From assembly GCF_010015445.1 (NCBI RefSeq), contig NC_053116.1:35775785-35839784 (forward strand): 64,000 nt of DNA, read 5' to 3'. This DNA comes from Perca fluviatilis. Its lineage: Eukaryota; Chordata; Actinopteri; Perciformes; Percidae. Both the position numbers and the translations under genes were made by a program. Positions 1 through 11,890 of the stretch are shown here, in pieces (position 1 is the stretch's first letter; each line of letters opens with the position of its first letter). The notes beneath the pieces were generated by a model that was not told the origin of the DNA, did no database searches, and worked only from the letters and a program-made list of their open reading frames with translations.

Positions 1-278
1 CATTTTGTACATCTGGCATTGCAGGCGCTGGCGTCGAAATGCAACCCATTTCTTGTCAGTTGTCACAGTTTTAGCCATTGACACGCACGGAGCTTTTGCC
101 CGCCACCCCATCAGCCCAGCCCAACACCGACTCCCAGTCTCTTACACACTGTTTATCACTTCTCTGATGCCATGCCACTCAATTGGCTTTCCTCTTAGAC
201 TGTAATGGCTTGGATTATCCAATTGCAATGTAGATGAGTAGGATACTTTGGTGACTACAGTGTGTTCATGTGTGTAGA

Positions 279-303
279 GAGAGAGAGGGAGAGAGAGAGA
301 GAG
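279..303. repeat. GA-rich simple repeat
   Basis: Short imperfect (GA)n tract. The surrounding 1-884 shows no exon, RNA gene or recognisable transposon and is probably prkcz 5' intron or upstream sequence. Confidence 0.85.
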
Positions 304-884
304 GAGTATTGTATAAAACAGCGGTGTCTGATGTTTAAAGTGCTGACGTGCCTCAGTTATAAATCGGATGAAACCACAGCAGAGCATGATGGCTGATGGC
401 AGATGCGGCGTGTACTCCCAGTGAGATAATCTACCTTTGATCATGAGGCACCCCCTGACACCTGCTCTCTGGGCTGAAATACTACCTTGAGCTTTCAGTC
501 TCTAGAAATCCAATCCTGTTTATTCTCCCATTCATAATTTCTCTCGAAATTCTGTCAAATCTAATGGGATTGTATTAGGTTGGTTTGCATGTGTAGGAAT
601 GCTAACACTGGCAGAGATAAAATATATAAATATATAGTATAATGTCTCACTTTAATTTTTTTCTAATATTCTCTTACTATTAGTGCTTATTGATTAGATG
701 ATAATGATTATTTTACTTTAGTGTACAGCTGAACAACACTGCTTGTACAAGCATGGGCAATGCAAAGGAATAGTTCAACACTTTCCTACTTTCTTTATAC
801 GTAGGACTGCATGGTACTGGTACAGATTTGGGAAAAAGAAAACGCTGGTATTGGAACAGGAATTGATATCAGCTGATACCCTGA

Positions 885-1215
885 GTCTGAGTATCAAGCC
901 GGTTTCTCATATGATTCCCACACGTAGCTCACAACAGGAGATTGCCCGGGTCGGACCGGTTCTCACCTACTGTGAATGCACCGTTTGATTTAGATGAGGC
1001 TTAGCTAACCCTCATCAATGACAATGAGTTGCACTATTCACACATGGGCTCAATCAGACATTACGCAGATTGTGTACTCAGGAGCTGGCAGGGTCCGATA
1101 CAAGTGATTCAGACATTTGCGTTCTCACATAGAGCTCCTCTGGGTAATGTCTAGATAATTTAAGGTTTGCAGTACATGTGGGAAAGTTGCTTCAGTCTGT
1201 ATCGGAGGAGAAACA
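885..1215 (+). repeat. dispersed repeat A, copy 1
   Basis: Shares several blocks in the same order with 4068-5190: the CACAACAGGAGATTG block, GATTACGC/GACATTACGC, GGAGCTGGCAGG, TTCTGACATTTGC-like, the AGCTCCT block, and TTTGCAGT-CATGTG at the end. Ends resemble non-autonomous DNA transposon termini, but no target duplication was established. No coding potential. Confidence 0.6.
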
Positions 1216-1289
1216 GTAGGATCAGTGCACCTGCTTCTTTATATAAACATTGACCCTGACATTGTATAGGTAAGGTGATAAATGTAAGT

Positions 1290-1600
1290 TAAATATTCAC
1301 TCTTTTTAGCTCTGGTTTGGTCTCCACCAACTCCTGAGAAAAATATCTGGCTCGTTAGCTGTTAATGTGTTCACAAGCTAGTCTCTAACTGTGTCTATCT
1401 GCTGTTTGGTGCTGAGCAGGTAGGCATTATCAGAGCATTTTCACTTAAAACAGCTGCCTGCTGCTGCTGGAAACAAGGCTGATAAGAGCTAAACAATGAG
1501 CTCAAAGAGGCTACAAAACTGCAGAGATTAGTTATTAGTAATAATTATCTATGGGTTTGTCACTACGAGTTAAACCTTTGACATTACACATCAGACATAG
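1290..1600 (+). repeat. dispersed repeat B, copy 1
   Basis: The block from ATATTCACTC through TTTAGCTCTGG, CTCCTGAGAAA and TTTGGTGCTGAGCAGGTAG recurs at 5880-6330 (+) and in reverse at about 40560-40740. Short hydrophobic frames in it are not conserved between copies. Family unidentified. Confidence 0.6.
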
Positions 1601-1642
1601 CCTTTTGATCCATTTTTGATATAAGAATACTGCAGTTACTGC

Positions 1643-2025
1643 AGAATACTGCTGTAACTTTTTAACATTATTGAACATCCGTTATATTCAAGCCCTTGCC
1701 AAATGAGTTGTTACAAAGTTAATTAAGACTATCAGCTCCACACAACTCTCTCTGTATTTCTCAGTATGGCTACGTTCAGAAGATTGTGTTGTCCGGCGAC
1801 TTTCCCGCACAGAAGTTTCTGTGAAACTAATTACCTTTTCTGAAGAGTCCATCATGTTTCTTTAATCCTCCGTGTCGTCTTTGGCTACTAGCAACTGTGT
1901 GGAGGAGGGGTGGGGGCGCGTGTGCGATCACAGAAGGCTTGTATCATGTTGACGCGCCGACAGTGTTGTTGTCATTACTTAGAATTTCTCATGGGGGAGA
2001 CAGAAACTACGCAGTGTAGCTTTAA
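1643..2025 (+). repeat. TTAA-type MITE family C, copy 1
   Basis: Shares ATTCAAGCC..TTGCCAAATGAGTTG, the GGCTACTAGCAACTGTGTGG block and terminal GCTTTAA with 32002-32239. The right end carries TTAA at 2022-2025; the left end is diverged. It has about 135 bp in the middle that the second copy lacks, so one is an internal deletion derivative. Confidence 0.7.
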
Positions 2026-4067
2026 ATAATTTGACTTACTGTACTTTTTACCACTGCTCACCATTGGGGACTAACCTTGGGCAAACACTGCATTCCTCAG
2101 TATCCCAGCTAATATTAGCATACCTGAGATGATTTGGGTTTCTCATAACTAGAGTGAGACTTTACTTTATCTGGATTAGCGTAAACAGAATAGGGTGTTG
2201 TTGTTGAGCAGGCTCAGGAAAGAATGTTAGCATCCTGATATATAAACAGGATCACAGTGTGAATGTCTGACGCTGTATACGAGCATCAGACAATCATGTA
2301 ACTTGTTTTCATCGCCTTGTCATTGCTACAGTTAAGATGTTGTCTGGCGAGGAGAATATGGTGTTTATCAGAGCATAGACATACTGTATATTATGCTTTT
2401 ATATATACTTTTTTTTAATTATTAATTTAGACTCCCCCACTTGTACCATGTTTGAAACATGTCGAAAATCAGTGCATCGGCCATCCACTCGGCGTTCTTT
2501 TCAAAGTGCTGTCTGTGATCATCAAATCCATTTGGCTTGCTTACAGAAAGTCCATACCACGTATGATGTTTATATGCATCAACTTTATTGAAGATGTTTT
2601 AAAACTAAAGGTTTCCAGCCACCTTTAGTGTACAAAAACAGTGCCGTTTTAAAACGTACAAAGCATTCAGACAGTAATGAAGTAGAAGTAGAAATGTGGC
2701 AAGTCTGTATGCTTTACTTTGAATGTTTCAGTCAGTGTACTTAATAAGAAGTATAAGAGTGTAAGAATTGCAGCAAATCTTGTTAAAATAGGTAGGCTGT
2801 ATTCACTGCAAGGCAGGGCCCCAAAATGATCCTGCTTAGGGCCCCCATATGTACAGAGCCGACCCTGGCCACGGCGCCGCCACACCATAATCTAGCTTCT
2901 AGACATAGGCCTCATATTCTGGTTATTCTGACTCACTGTCACTCTGACTCATACAGCCCTCTCAACATGGAAAGCCTGGAAGTTGACCCATATCAAGATG
3001 AGTTATCACCAAAAGGCATGGGCATGCTCTGTTAAAAAGTTTGTCCCACCCACATATTCACTGCTTCCTACTCCCAGGCGGCTGAAATAGGTTTGATAAT
3101 CATTAGTAGGACACAGTGTACCCACTTGATGGGTTTCATTGAGTTAAGGCTTCCTTAAATTTGAATATTAGTAGTTAGAATCTGACTAATGTCAGTACAG
3201 CAGGTTGGTTTCTGTGTTTTGATGGATATATTAACATTGCTATAAATATCGTTATCACAGAAATACCTTGCAAAAATCAAGTTATTATTTTAAAGCCATA
3301 TCACCCGAAATATGCTTTGCACATTCAGGCTCCCGGGAGATAAACCTTTGTTGATTAACCATGACCTTTCCTCTAGTGCCACCCTGTTGAAAAAAACTTC
3401 TCTAAGCCTATTAGTTACTAAAACAATGTGAACATTGTTGATTCTGTCCCATATATTCATATTGTGCATTGGTATGGTCATTGCAGCTTTTATCAGGATT
3501 TTTAGTAAGGATTAATCAACATAAAATGATACTTTTATGGACAGTTAGAGTGGGAGGAATGGCTGTGCCTCTCACATCACATCATCAGCACAAATGGCTG
3601 GCTGCCAAATTAAAAGAAAACATGCCCCTCATTGCCAATAATGAATGCGGAACAGGGACAGCTTGCGGTGCCACCTCATCCTCTGAGCTCTCCAACTTTT
3701 CATCTGCTGGGTTTCCCTCCGCTGACAGGCCTATGACTCTGAGTCTACTTCATCAAGTCTCATTCTAGTTCTCTCTGTCTCTCCCTGTGAGCTTCCTCCT
3801 CTGACGTAAAGTCTGACAAGCTGAAAAAAAAGGGTCAATAAATCCTCAAGTCCGCTACTGTGTTCTTGCTTAGAGAATGTCCCTGAAAGCTAATTTGGAC
3901 CATTTTGAAGATGTTGACCTTCAAGGGATTATGACGTTCTGTTTTGTAAAGCCAGGAAGTTGACCAATATCATAGATGAGTTATCACCCAAAAGGCATTG
4001 GAAGTAGTATTGTGCTTTGATAAACTCACTCATTACAAATGTTCCATATGATGGAGACAAATGAATG
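2026..4067. other. no recognised feature
   Basis: Non-coding sequence with only short unsupported frames; no splice-flanked conserved peptide, RNA gene or clear transposon end was found. Probably prkcz intron or upstream DNA. Confidence 0.5.
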
Positions 4068-5190
4068 TCTTAAGTCGTTTTCACATATGGACAATGTCAG
4101 TAGAATCCAGAGTTTCCCATTCACAACAGGAGATTGTCCGTGTCAGACACTTTCTCACTTACTCGAAATTAGTGCTGTCAGTTAAACGCGTTATTAACGG
4201 CGTTAACGCAAACCCATTTTAACGGCGTCCAGTTTTTTTATCCCAAGATTAACTTTCTTTTTCGCCTAGCAAACTTTGTAGTTTTTTTCACATGCTGTTG
4301 CAACAACTAGTAACGTCAGAAAAACTACAACACCACACCGGATCTAGCTAGACCGGAAACAAAACAACAGGCACGTCACACACACTTGTTTGGGCTTGTG
4401 AGCCGGCCAAAGAGTAGTAGGCTAACGTTATGTTTGAGTGGATGGCGAGCGCGAGGCGCCCAAAATGGATGCCAATAAGATTCTGAATGGCAGATTCTGA
4501 ATGGCCCCCTCGACAAAAGCCAGGCGACAAAAGCACAAAGCAAGCCGATCCACTTTTCCATGTTGATAAGAGCATAAAAAATTAGAAAAACATTTAGAAT
4601 AGATAAAAATATGTGATTAATTGCGAGTTAATTATGACATTAATGTGATTAATTGCGATTTAAATATTTTAATCGTTTGACAGCACTACTGGAAATACTC
4701 CGTTGGGTTTACATGAGGGGTGGAGCCTGGGTAGAGCGTGCAACTGGCTGGACAAGGCATGGATTACACAGTCATGTTGCCGGTTCATAATTTGGTCATA
4801 AACAACTGTTCCTTGAATTGTGTTTGATGATTTCAGCATCAGCCCTTACCAACAGAAGTTCCCAAATCTTGTTGCCTCTCCATTTAGACATTTCCGTTGC
4901 TGCCTTTTGTGTAAATTACCCTTCCTCCTCCCCCTCGGTTGTTTGTTTTCTTCCGGTTTTGTCATCAACATGCCCACGCTTGCTGTAAATTCTCCGCACA
5001 ATGTGCAGCTCTACACACACGTGTTCAATCCAAGATTACGCAAACTTTGTACTAGGGGGCTGGCAGGATAAAATCCGTTTGATGTCCGATCCAACTGATT
5101 CTGACATTTGCATTCTCACATATAGCTCCTACGGGAAATGTCTAGAGAATTTCAGGTTTGCAGTGCATGTGTGAAAGGGGCTTTAGTGTC
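4068..5190 (+). repeat. dispersed repeat A, copy 2 (split by hAT-like insertion)
   Basis: Second copy of the repeat at 885-1215, interrupted by the element at 4170-4688. Its outer ends (TTTTCACATATG and CATGTGTGAAAGGGGCTTTA) look like weak inverted termini. No transposase frame. Confidence 0.6.
4170..4688 (+). mobile_element. non-autonomous hAT-like element with 8-bp duplication
   Basis: Ends TAGTGCTGTCA and TGACAGCACTA are perfect 11-bp inverted repeats. Flanks CTCGAAAT (4162-4169) and CTGGAAAT (4689-4696) match 7 of 8, the target size of hAT transposons. The interior has AT-rich GATTAATTGCGA motifs near the right end and no transposase. It interrupts repeat A, so it is younger than that copy. 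Confidence 0.85.
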
Positions 5191-5696
5191 AGCCAACTCA
5201 TATCAGCAATGAGTACTGCTGCTTCACAGTGCAGTAAGCACAGAGCAGAACTGAGTCACAATAAACACCTAAAAGGGAAGGAACGCTGTGATGCTGCTTC
5301 CCCAAGCAGCGCTGATTTTGATCAGTTAGTCTTGTGTGAGCTATACAGCATAACGGCCATAAGTAGCTACATTTAAGCAGTCAAAATCCTAACCCTAATA
5401 CAACAATAATAAGACTCATATCTAAAACTTATCCAGTGAATAGTTCTACAAAAGTCAGTGTATGACTACAGTGTATGCAAAGACAGATTTTGGCCACTAG
5501 GGGGCAAAACAATTAAAACAAGCTGACAGATCCATAATCAGCATTATATCCCTAACTTATAAATTTGGTATTCCTGTCATGTCAGCAAACAACTAACTAC
5601 TTAAACATCCAGCAGACGCAAAGCTGTGTTAGCATTCTTTTAGAGTGGTGTTTGTGTCCACCTGACAAATCTAAGGCCAATATTCACTCTCATTTT

Positions 5697-5879
5697 TTTT
5701 AAGATAATTTTTTGGGGCATTTTTAGGCCTTTATTTTCACAGGACAGATGAAGACATGAAAGGGGACAGAGAGGGGGGAATGACATGCAGCAAAGGGCCA
5801 CAGGTCGGAGTTGAACCCGCGGCCACTGCGTCGAAGAGTAAACCTCTATATATGTGCGCCTGCTCTACCAACTAGATAG
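5697..5879 (-). mobile_element. tRNA-derived SINE, copy 1
   Basis: On the minus strand it has an A-box-like GGTAGAGCAGGCG, a B-box-like GGTTCAACTCC, the GCTGCATGTCATTCCCC body and an A-rich end. It is bounded by a 17-bp direct repeat, ATATTCACTCTCATTTT, at 5680-5696 and 5880-5896, the signature of LINE-mediated retroposition. Not a functional tRNA gene. Confidence 0.88.
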
Positions 5880-6340
5880 ATATTCACTCTCATTTTAGCT
5901 CTGGATCTGTCCCTAACAACTCTTGAGAAATATGTCTTGGTCTTTAACTGACAGATGCTCAGGTATGTCTTTTTTTTAAGATTATTTTTTTGACATTTCA
6001 GGCCTTTATTAGACAGGACAGCTTGAGACGTGAAACAAGAGAGGGGGAATGACATGCAGCAAAGGGCCACGGGTCAGAACTGAACCCGCAGCCGCTGTGG
6101 TAAGGACTGAGCCTTCGTACATGGGGTGCACGCTCAACCAGGTGAGCTATCCAGGTGCCCCAGATGCTCAACTATGTCTGTCAGCCAATAGGTATGTAGT
6201 TATTTGGTGCTGGGCAGGTAGCATACAGTGGGTTTATCAGTGCCTTATTTTTCTTCTGTGGGTTGATGAGAGGGTATTAGACTCAAACCGACACAATGAG
6301 ATAAAAGTGGCTCTACAGCTCGGTCATCATTTCTAAATAG
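5880..6340 (+). repeat. dispersed repeat B, copy 2 (two SINEs inserted)
   Basis: Matches 1290-1600 (TTTAGCTCTGG, ACTCTTGAGAAATAT, TTTGGTGCTGGGCAGGTAGC). It is split by the SINE at 5971-6160, and its left edge was split by the SINE at 5697-5879. Confidence 0.6.
5971..6160 (-). mobile_element. tRNA-derived SINE, copy 2
   Basis: Same family and orientation as 5697-5879, with B-box-like GGTTCAGTTCT on the minus strand and the same GACATGCAGCAAAGGGCCAC body in plus orientation. Flanked by imperfect 19-bp repeats at 5952-5970 and 6161-6179 beginning CAGATGCTCA (17 of 19 match). Confidence 0.87.
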
Positions 6341-7555
6341 AAAAGAATGGGCCAAGTATGTCGGGAAAATTGTGTTGATTCTAGTGGCTGGAGAGTTTGC
6401 TCCAAACAGAAGTAGAGGCCACAAAGTTGATATTGTCAGAATCTATCTAAATAATTGCCGGGTGATGGATATTCATTATCATCTGAAACCATATCAGCTT
6501 AACAACTAAATACTGTAGCAGTTTTGTGTTGTGGCCAGTGAAAACATTACTAAGTGCCCACAGGACGTGTTGGACTCTAAACTAAGAGATGCCAGACTGC
6601 GTTCTGGCAGGTTCCTGCACAAATAACACTCCTGGGCCTTTCTAATCATTCTGTGGCTGTTCTTTAATAGTAGAAGTAAGGCTTAATGCCCGACGAGGTG
6701 TCCATTGTCGGGTATTATTGGACAGCGAGGCATGAACCGCCCAACGCGCACTACTCACCACTGGAACACAAGGTGATGACAAGGTGCTTGTTTGATTTTT
6801 TTAATTCCTCGACACTTGAGATGACTTCACATCACATTACAATCTGACCTGAGCTATTTCTTTTCTTCTTTTGTGAGAGTGACTTGGTTTCTGGCGAGCC
6901 CAGCCTTAACAAAGTCAACAGTCTTTTGGGAGCAATGCTTTTTCCTCTCTGCCTATTTTTACTAACTGGGTTGGAACTAAACCTTTAAGTAACATGGCAG
7001 TTGTCTCATCCGACTTGAATTTGGGTCATATCGCCCTCCAGATGAAGAAATGTTTTACCAGAGAACAGACGATTGAAACTCTCTTTAACCTGTGCCTCTT
7101 TGACCAATCCCTTTCTCCCAAATCAGCAGGAATGAAATGATTAAAGCTTTAAGGACTGGTACATTTTCTATATAGGAAATCCCCTCTACTGCAGCCCTCA
7201 ATTGTGGTCGGCTTTATGGATTGCAGTTAATTTATATCTATATTTACATTTATATAGGCTCTTATGGGGTTGCCCGTGCTGCGGCAGTCTCTCAGGGAAG
7301 AGCTTATGAGATTATAGTGTGTTGAATGTTTCATGCAAAATTGAAAAGAGGAATGTTTTTCTCCTTGCAATGAATAGAGTGACTCAGAGATAGAATGGAA
7401 ACATGTTACCTACTTAAATAGGTCTGAGTGGCTCGCTGCGTGGCTGTGAGGAAGACAGTCATGTTTCCGCACCAGAGGGACATGATCGGGGCAAAGCGCC
7501 AAAGAAGTGAGAATTGCATAATTCAATCCCAAGCAAAACAAAAAAATGACAACAA
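6341..7555. other. no gene; small repeat fragment
   Basis: No coding or RNA feature supported. GC-richer piece 6690-6760 (CCCGACGAGGTG) may be a transposon remnant. Confidence 0.4.
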
Positions 7556-7840
7556 GTGGCGGCTGTGGCTCAGGTAGCGCCTGCCAATCGGAAGGTTGGT
7601 GGTTCGATCCCTGCAGTCCCATGTCGGAAGTCTTCTTGGGCAAGACACTGAACCCCGAGTTGTAAATGGGTGTGAGTGTTAATCTGATGAGCAGGTGGCA
7701 CCTTGTACGGCAGCCTCGGCCACAGTGTATGAATGTGTGTGAATGGTGAATGGTTCCTCTACTACGTAAAAGCGCTTTGAGTAGTCGTTAAGACTAGAAA
7801 AGTGCTATATAAATACAGTCCATTTACATTTACAATCACA
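7556..7840 (+). mobile_element. tRNA-derived SINE with LINE-like 3' tail
   Basis: Head GGCTGTGGCTCAGGTAGCGC resembles a pol III A box and GGTTCGATCCC a B box. The 3' part has AAGCGCTTTGAGTAGTC and AAAAGTGCTATATAAATAC, a tail type shared by many fish SINEs and their partner LINEs. A different family from the SINEs at 5.7-6.2 kb. Confidence 0.85.
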
Positions 7841-7924
7841 AGCCAATTTCCACTCGCTGTTACAGCATTGGCATTAGCAAACAAATTATTATCCTCCGGT
7901 TAACCAGCTAGGGAATCACCATCT

Positions 7925-8030
7925 CCAATTTTAATTTTAATACATCTTATTTATATAGCACTTTTAAAAACAAATGTTACAATGTGCTTTATAGGGCAAT
8001 AGAAGCAAGATAAATGAAGCAAAAATAAAA
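7925..8030 (-). mobile_element. LINE 3' tail fragment
   Basis: The ATCTTATTTATATAGCACTTTT block, read in reverse, resembles the 3' end of fish non-LTR elements. No reverse transcriptase remains. Confidence 0.5.
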
Positions 8031-8075
8031 ACTTTTTAATAGGTCTGGTGTTGTGTTCATCCCCATCCCACCCAA

Positions 8076-8094
8076 CCCCCCCCCCCCCCCCCCC
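8076..8094. repeat. poly-C tract
   Basis: Uninterrupted C run of about 19; length is likely unreliable in assembly. Confidence 0.95.
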
Positions 8095-9597
8095 AAGCAA
8101 CAATTAACTAATCTGAGCTCTGAGTTTTGTAGGGTTAGGCACTATGAATGACGATGTCATTTCCCTATACCAGAACCAGAAACCAGATTGGCACAGCTGT
8201 ACAGGTTATGTAAGTTGATTTACAGAAATAAAAACCGCTATATCAATATATTTCTTTCATCAGTGTGGAAAAGGAGTTAAGTGAAGTTAATTGTAAAGTT
8301 AACCTCTGAAAAATCTGTAATAAAATTGTTGGGTAATTGTTGTCCCTTGGGGGTCTATACAGTAAATACACAAAGAATAAGCAAGCAACACAAAAGTACT
8401 TTGTGTTTTTATGTTTGTGGGTGATATTCAGCATTAGTTGCTGACAGATATAAATACTACTAATCAGAAGCCCGCACATCCTCACTTCAAGCATAATTGT
8501 AACAAGAAATAATTGAGTGGTTATTATTTCCATAAAACGGCTTAAAGTGTTGTATTCAGCACAACCTTGAAGCCACTTTTCTTTCTTTTTTAGCTCCCCT
8601 GCTGATGTCATTCTGTTGTGTGGCTGGATTGGGAGTGGATGTCATGTCCTACTGTTGAACCTCTGCAATGAATAGCGTTAGCCTGGAGCACATCTGTTCA
8701 GAAGGCTAATCCACAAAAGGCTCGTCCCTCGCATAATGCTCCCACTGGGCAACCACTTCAGCTGGCACAAACAAGCCCTACAACAATGGTGTCGCTGAAG
8801 CTAGCCTCAGTGAGGCTATGTGCCGAGCAGAGAGAGAGCTCTGCTAAGTTGCTAAATCGAGCCGACTACTTGTATTCGAGGGCTTCTAACTGTCTGTGGC
8901 AGATAGAGCTGTTGGCCTCATTTCAGAAGCTTCCCGATGGCTTTTTCCCTTTATCTTATTCTCTCCTCTTTCTTATTTTAACCCCCCCCCCACCTCCCCC
9001 CACCCCATCTGTCAGTCTCCTTCTTTCTTTTCAATCACCCTTTCCTTTCGCCCACTCATTACTATTAGTCTCTGACAGGTCACCTTGTTATTCTTTGTTG
9101 TTTTTTGATATTCTGAAGTGAAAGCATGTTGCAGAAAGCCCTGCTATATTACATAACACAGCGGCCGATAGACTGGAAGTACAATGGCCTGTCAAGGTTA
9201 AGACCATCATAAACAAAAGGGGCTGAAACGCTATTTATAATGAGCAGGAAAGCTGAGATTAGGTCAGGTCATTAGGATTTAGCCAAACATTAATATATTC
9301 TGTGCAGTACTGTGGGTTGTGTGTGCGCGGCCTTGTTCTGGCTGAGCGTGAAGTTTACACCATTGTTACATTTCAGTTCAGTTCCAGTGAACAGTTGAGA
9401 TCCAGTGAAGGTATGTGTATAGGTTAAAGTTTCAGCGATTTAAGGTATTCATATAGTAGATTGTGTATATGTACAGTTGGTTTGCTTCCCACATAAGCAA
9501 TCATAGCTCCCATTCAAGAGGGCATATTTTGGGGAAAATGTGCACTGCGTGCAGCTAATGTTCAAGTTGTGGATGATATAGGGCCAGGCGTTTTGAA
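8095..9597. other. no recognised feature
   Basis: Non-coding. Holds a C-rich pyrimidine tract at 8980-9005. Frames here carry no conserved peptide. Confidence 0.45.
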
Positions 9598-9860
9598 GAC
9601 AATCAATATTATTATTGATATTTTTGACCAAATACAGTCATTTGGATATAACGATTTAGTGGGTAAAGGCAAATAATAGATCAGCTAGAACAGTCTGGTA
9701 AGTTCAGAAAATCCCCTCACTTTACTGTAATGCAGCCTTTAAAACCAGAAAAAGACAACACATATGTCATATCACGATATTATGATATCCAAAATCTAAG
9801 ACGATCTCTAGTCTCATATCACAATATCAATATAACATCGATTTATTGCCCATCCCTAGG
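9598..9860 (-). repeat. hAT-like repeat fragment (CGATAT-rich)
   Basis: AT-rich, with repeated CACGATATTATGATATCC-like motifs and the end GATTTATTGCCCATCCCTAG, which in reverse is the start of common fish hAT-type repeats (CTAGGGATGGGCAATA). Only one end is clear. Confidence 0.5.
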
Positions 9861-10499
9861 ATGATCATAACAAGACCTTTGTTGACACCCATGTTTTTGA
9901 CATCAGTTTATTTTGAACATTTGATATTTAAAGGGCAGCATCTTCTTATGGCGATTCCTACTAGATTTCACACAGCACTTCAAGATTAGTTGTTATACAT
10001 AAAAGGTTGTGCTGAGAGGCCATTCCTGTCAAAGTGATGTTGGTTGATTGATGGGCTCCATAATTTGTGGCCAAGTGAGAAAATGGCGAGACATGGAACT
10101 TTAATGAACTTTGAAATGCAAATGTGTGCAGTTGATCGATATCACTAGTATAATTCGTGGCAGTCCTGGAAAATCAAAAATGGAAGAAGCTGTGTGGTGA
10201 ATGACCCTGCTGTACTGAAGTATAAGCTGCACAAAAAGAGGCTTGGTCTGCAGACAGTCATGAGCCAGGAGTCCATGGTACAAATGTCTTTTAGTAAAAC
10301 TGGGTTAACTTATAATGGGGTAAGTAGTCTATCCACGATGTTCCACTTCCATGATTGTTACGGTGCCGCTGGAAATTCTGCCTGATGTCCTTCTTTTTGG
10401 CCGTTACCTTCCACTCTCTTTGTGTTGGAATTTTAAACTCAGGTCAATCTGAGTTTTTCTTTGCACGACTAAAACAATTTTTGAACGTACACGTTCCAC

Positions 10500-10703
10500 C
10501 AAAACAAGTTCCTTCCCAAGGCTATTTTGCAGAGGCACCATGGCTCTGTCTGGAGCTTAGCGCCGCCCATGACCATTGTGATTGGTTTAAAGAAATGGCA
10601 ATAAACCAGAGCACGTTTTTCTTCCATCCCGGAATGCTGCGTGGACTAGCCAGACCTTCCTCCACAGGGTGGAGGAAGGTCTGGCAAAGCCAGACTATGG
10701 GGT
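10500..10703 (-). repeat. dispersed DNA-element repeat D, copy 1
   Basis: CCAAGGCTATTTTGCAG, ATTGTGATTGGTTTAAAG, AATAAACCAGAGCACG and GACTAGCCAGACCTTCCTCC are found in reverse order and strand at 14586-14840. The CCAGACCTTCCTCC..GGAGGAAGGTCTGG end forms a local hairpin. Confidence 0.7.
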
Positions 10704-10936
10704 TAGTGACAGAGCTAGCAGCCCGCTAAGTCAAAGAGCTATTGTGACTGACTAGTGCTGGTATGATCACCACTGGCTAGTGGGTAGCATTTAGCTCGCC
10801 AGCTAATAGTTCACCAACTATGACAAAATGGCATGGAATCCTGCGGGGAAAAAAGCAAAACACATTATTGGCTGTCCCTAGATGCTTTGAAACACACCTA
10901 TTGAAGATTAAAAAGTATTTGATGGGGGTAGGGATC

Positions 10937-11890
10937 AGGGCTGTACTCGACTAAAGAAATTCTTAGTCGACTTAAAGGAACACGCCGACTTATTGGGAAT
11001 TTAGCTTATTCACCGTAACCCCCAGAGTTAGACAAGTCCATACATACCCTTCTCATCTCCGTGCGCGCTGTAAAGCTGTCTGACGGCTCCAGCATTAGCT
11101 TAGCCCAGCACAGATCCTGCAAGTGAATGGTTCCAGTAATCCTACTGCTCCCAATTGTGACAAAAGTGACAAAATAACGCCAACATGTTCCTATTTACAT
11201 GTTGTGATTTGTAGAGTCACAGCGTGTACAATAAACAACGTAACATGAGACACAGCCGTCTTCTATCCGTAAACAAACCGGGAACTATATTCTCAGACAG
11301 GCTTGCTGTGAGCATATCACTCTGCCCAAGTACTATATTCTTCCGCCTGAGAATATAGTTCCCGGTTTGTTTACGGTTAGAAGATGGCTGTGTCTCATGT
11401 TACGTTGTTATTTGTACACACTGTGACTCTACAAATCACAACATGTAAATAGGAACATGTTGCGCCAATCTTGTCACTTCAGTCGAGCAGTAGGATTACT
11501 GGAACCATTCACATGCATTTTTGTTCTGTTCTGGCCTGATGCCGCGAGCCGTCAGACAGCCATACAGCCGCGCACGGAGATGAGAAGAGTTATGGGTGTT
11601 CTTACGGTGAATAAGCTTAAAAATAAGTCGGCGTTAATACTCAATATGATTTTGTCAACTAATCCATTAGTTGATTCAAACGACAGATCTGTAAAAAATG
11701 TTTTTCCACAAACAATCATGCAAAAGCCACTTTAAATCTTGTTTTTACTACACATATGTGCTAATAGGTTTCTTGGAAATAAGTCAGTCGGCATGAAAAA
11801 GGATTAAAAAATGACTAATCAACTAAAGAAACCTTAGTCGACTAAGACCAAAGCGACAGATTAGTTGACTAATCGACTAAGAGTAGCGAT
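10937..11890 (+). repeat. hAT-like repeat rich in AGTCGAC motifs, split by TTAA element
   Basis: Outer parts have CGACTAAAGAAATTCTTAGTCGAC on the left and repeated TTAGTCGACTAAG / TTGACTAATCGACTAAG on the right, typical of fish hAT-type elements. The foldback at 10972-11637 is inserted in it. No transposase seen. Confidence 0.6.
10972..11637. mobile_element. TTAA-flanked foldback element
   Basis: TTAA at 10972-10975 and 11634-11637. Left arm begins AGGAACACGCCGACTTATT; right arm ends AATAAGTCGGCG. The arms are inverted copies of each other for about 300 bp, for example GAACTATATTCTCAG near 11281 against CTGAGAATATAGTTC near 11346, leaving a spacer near 11296-11345. No coding. A related right end occurs at about 39970-40092. 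Confidence 0.85.

Noticed and set aside
5697..6160. tRNA genes on the minus strand
   Set aside because: A- and B-box-like motifs belong to SINEs; no proper cloverleaf, and the copies have target duplications and A-rich tails.
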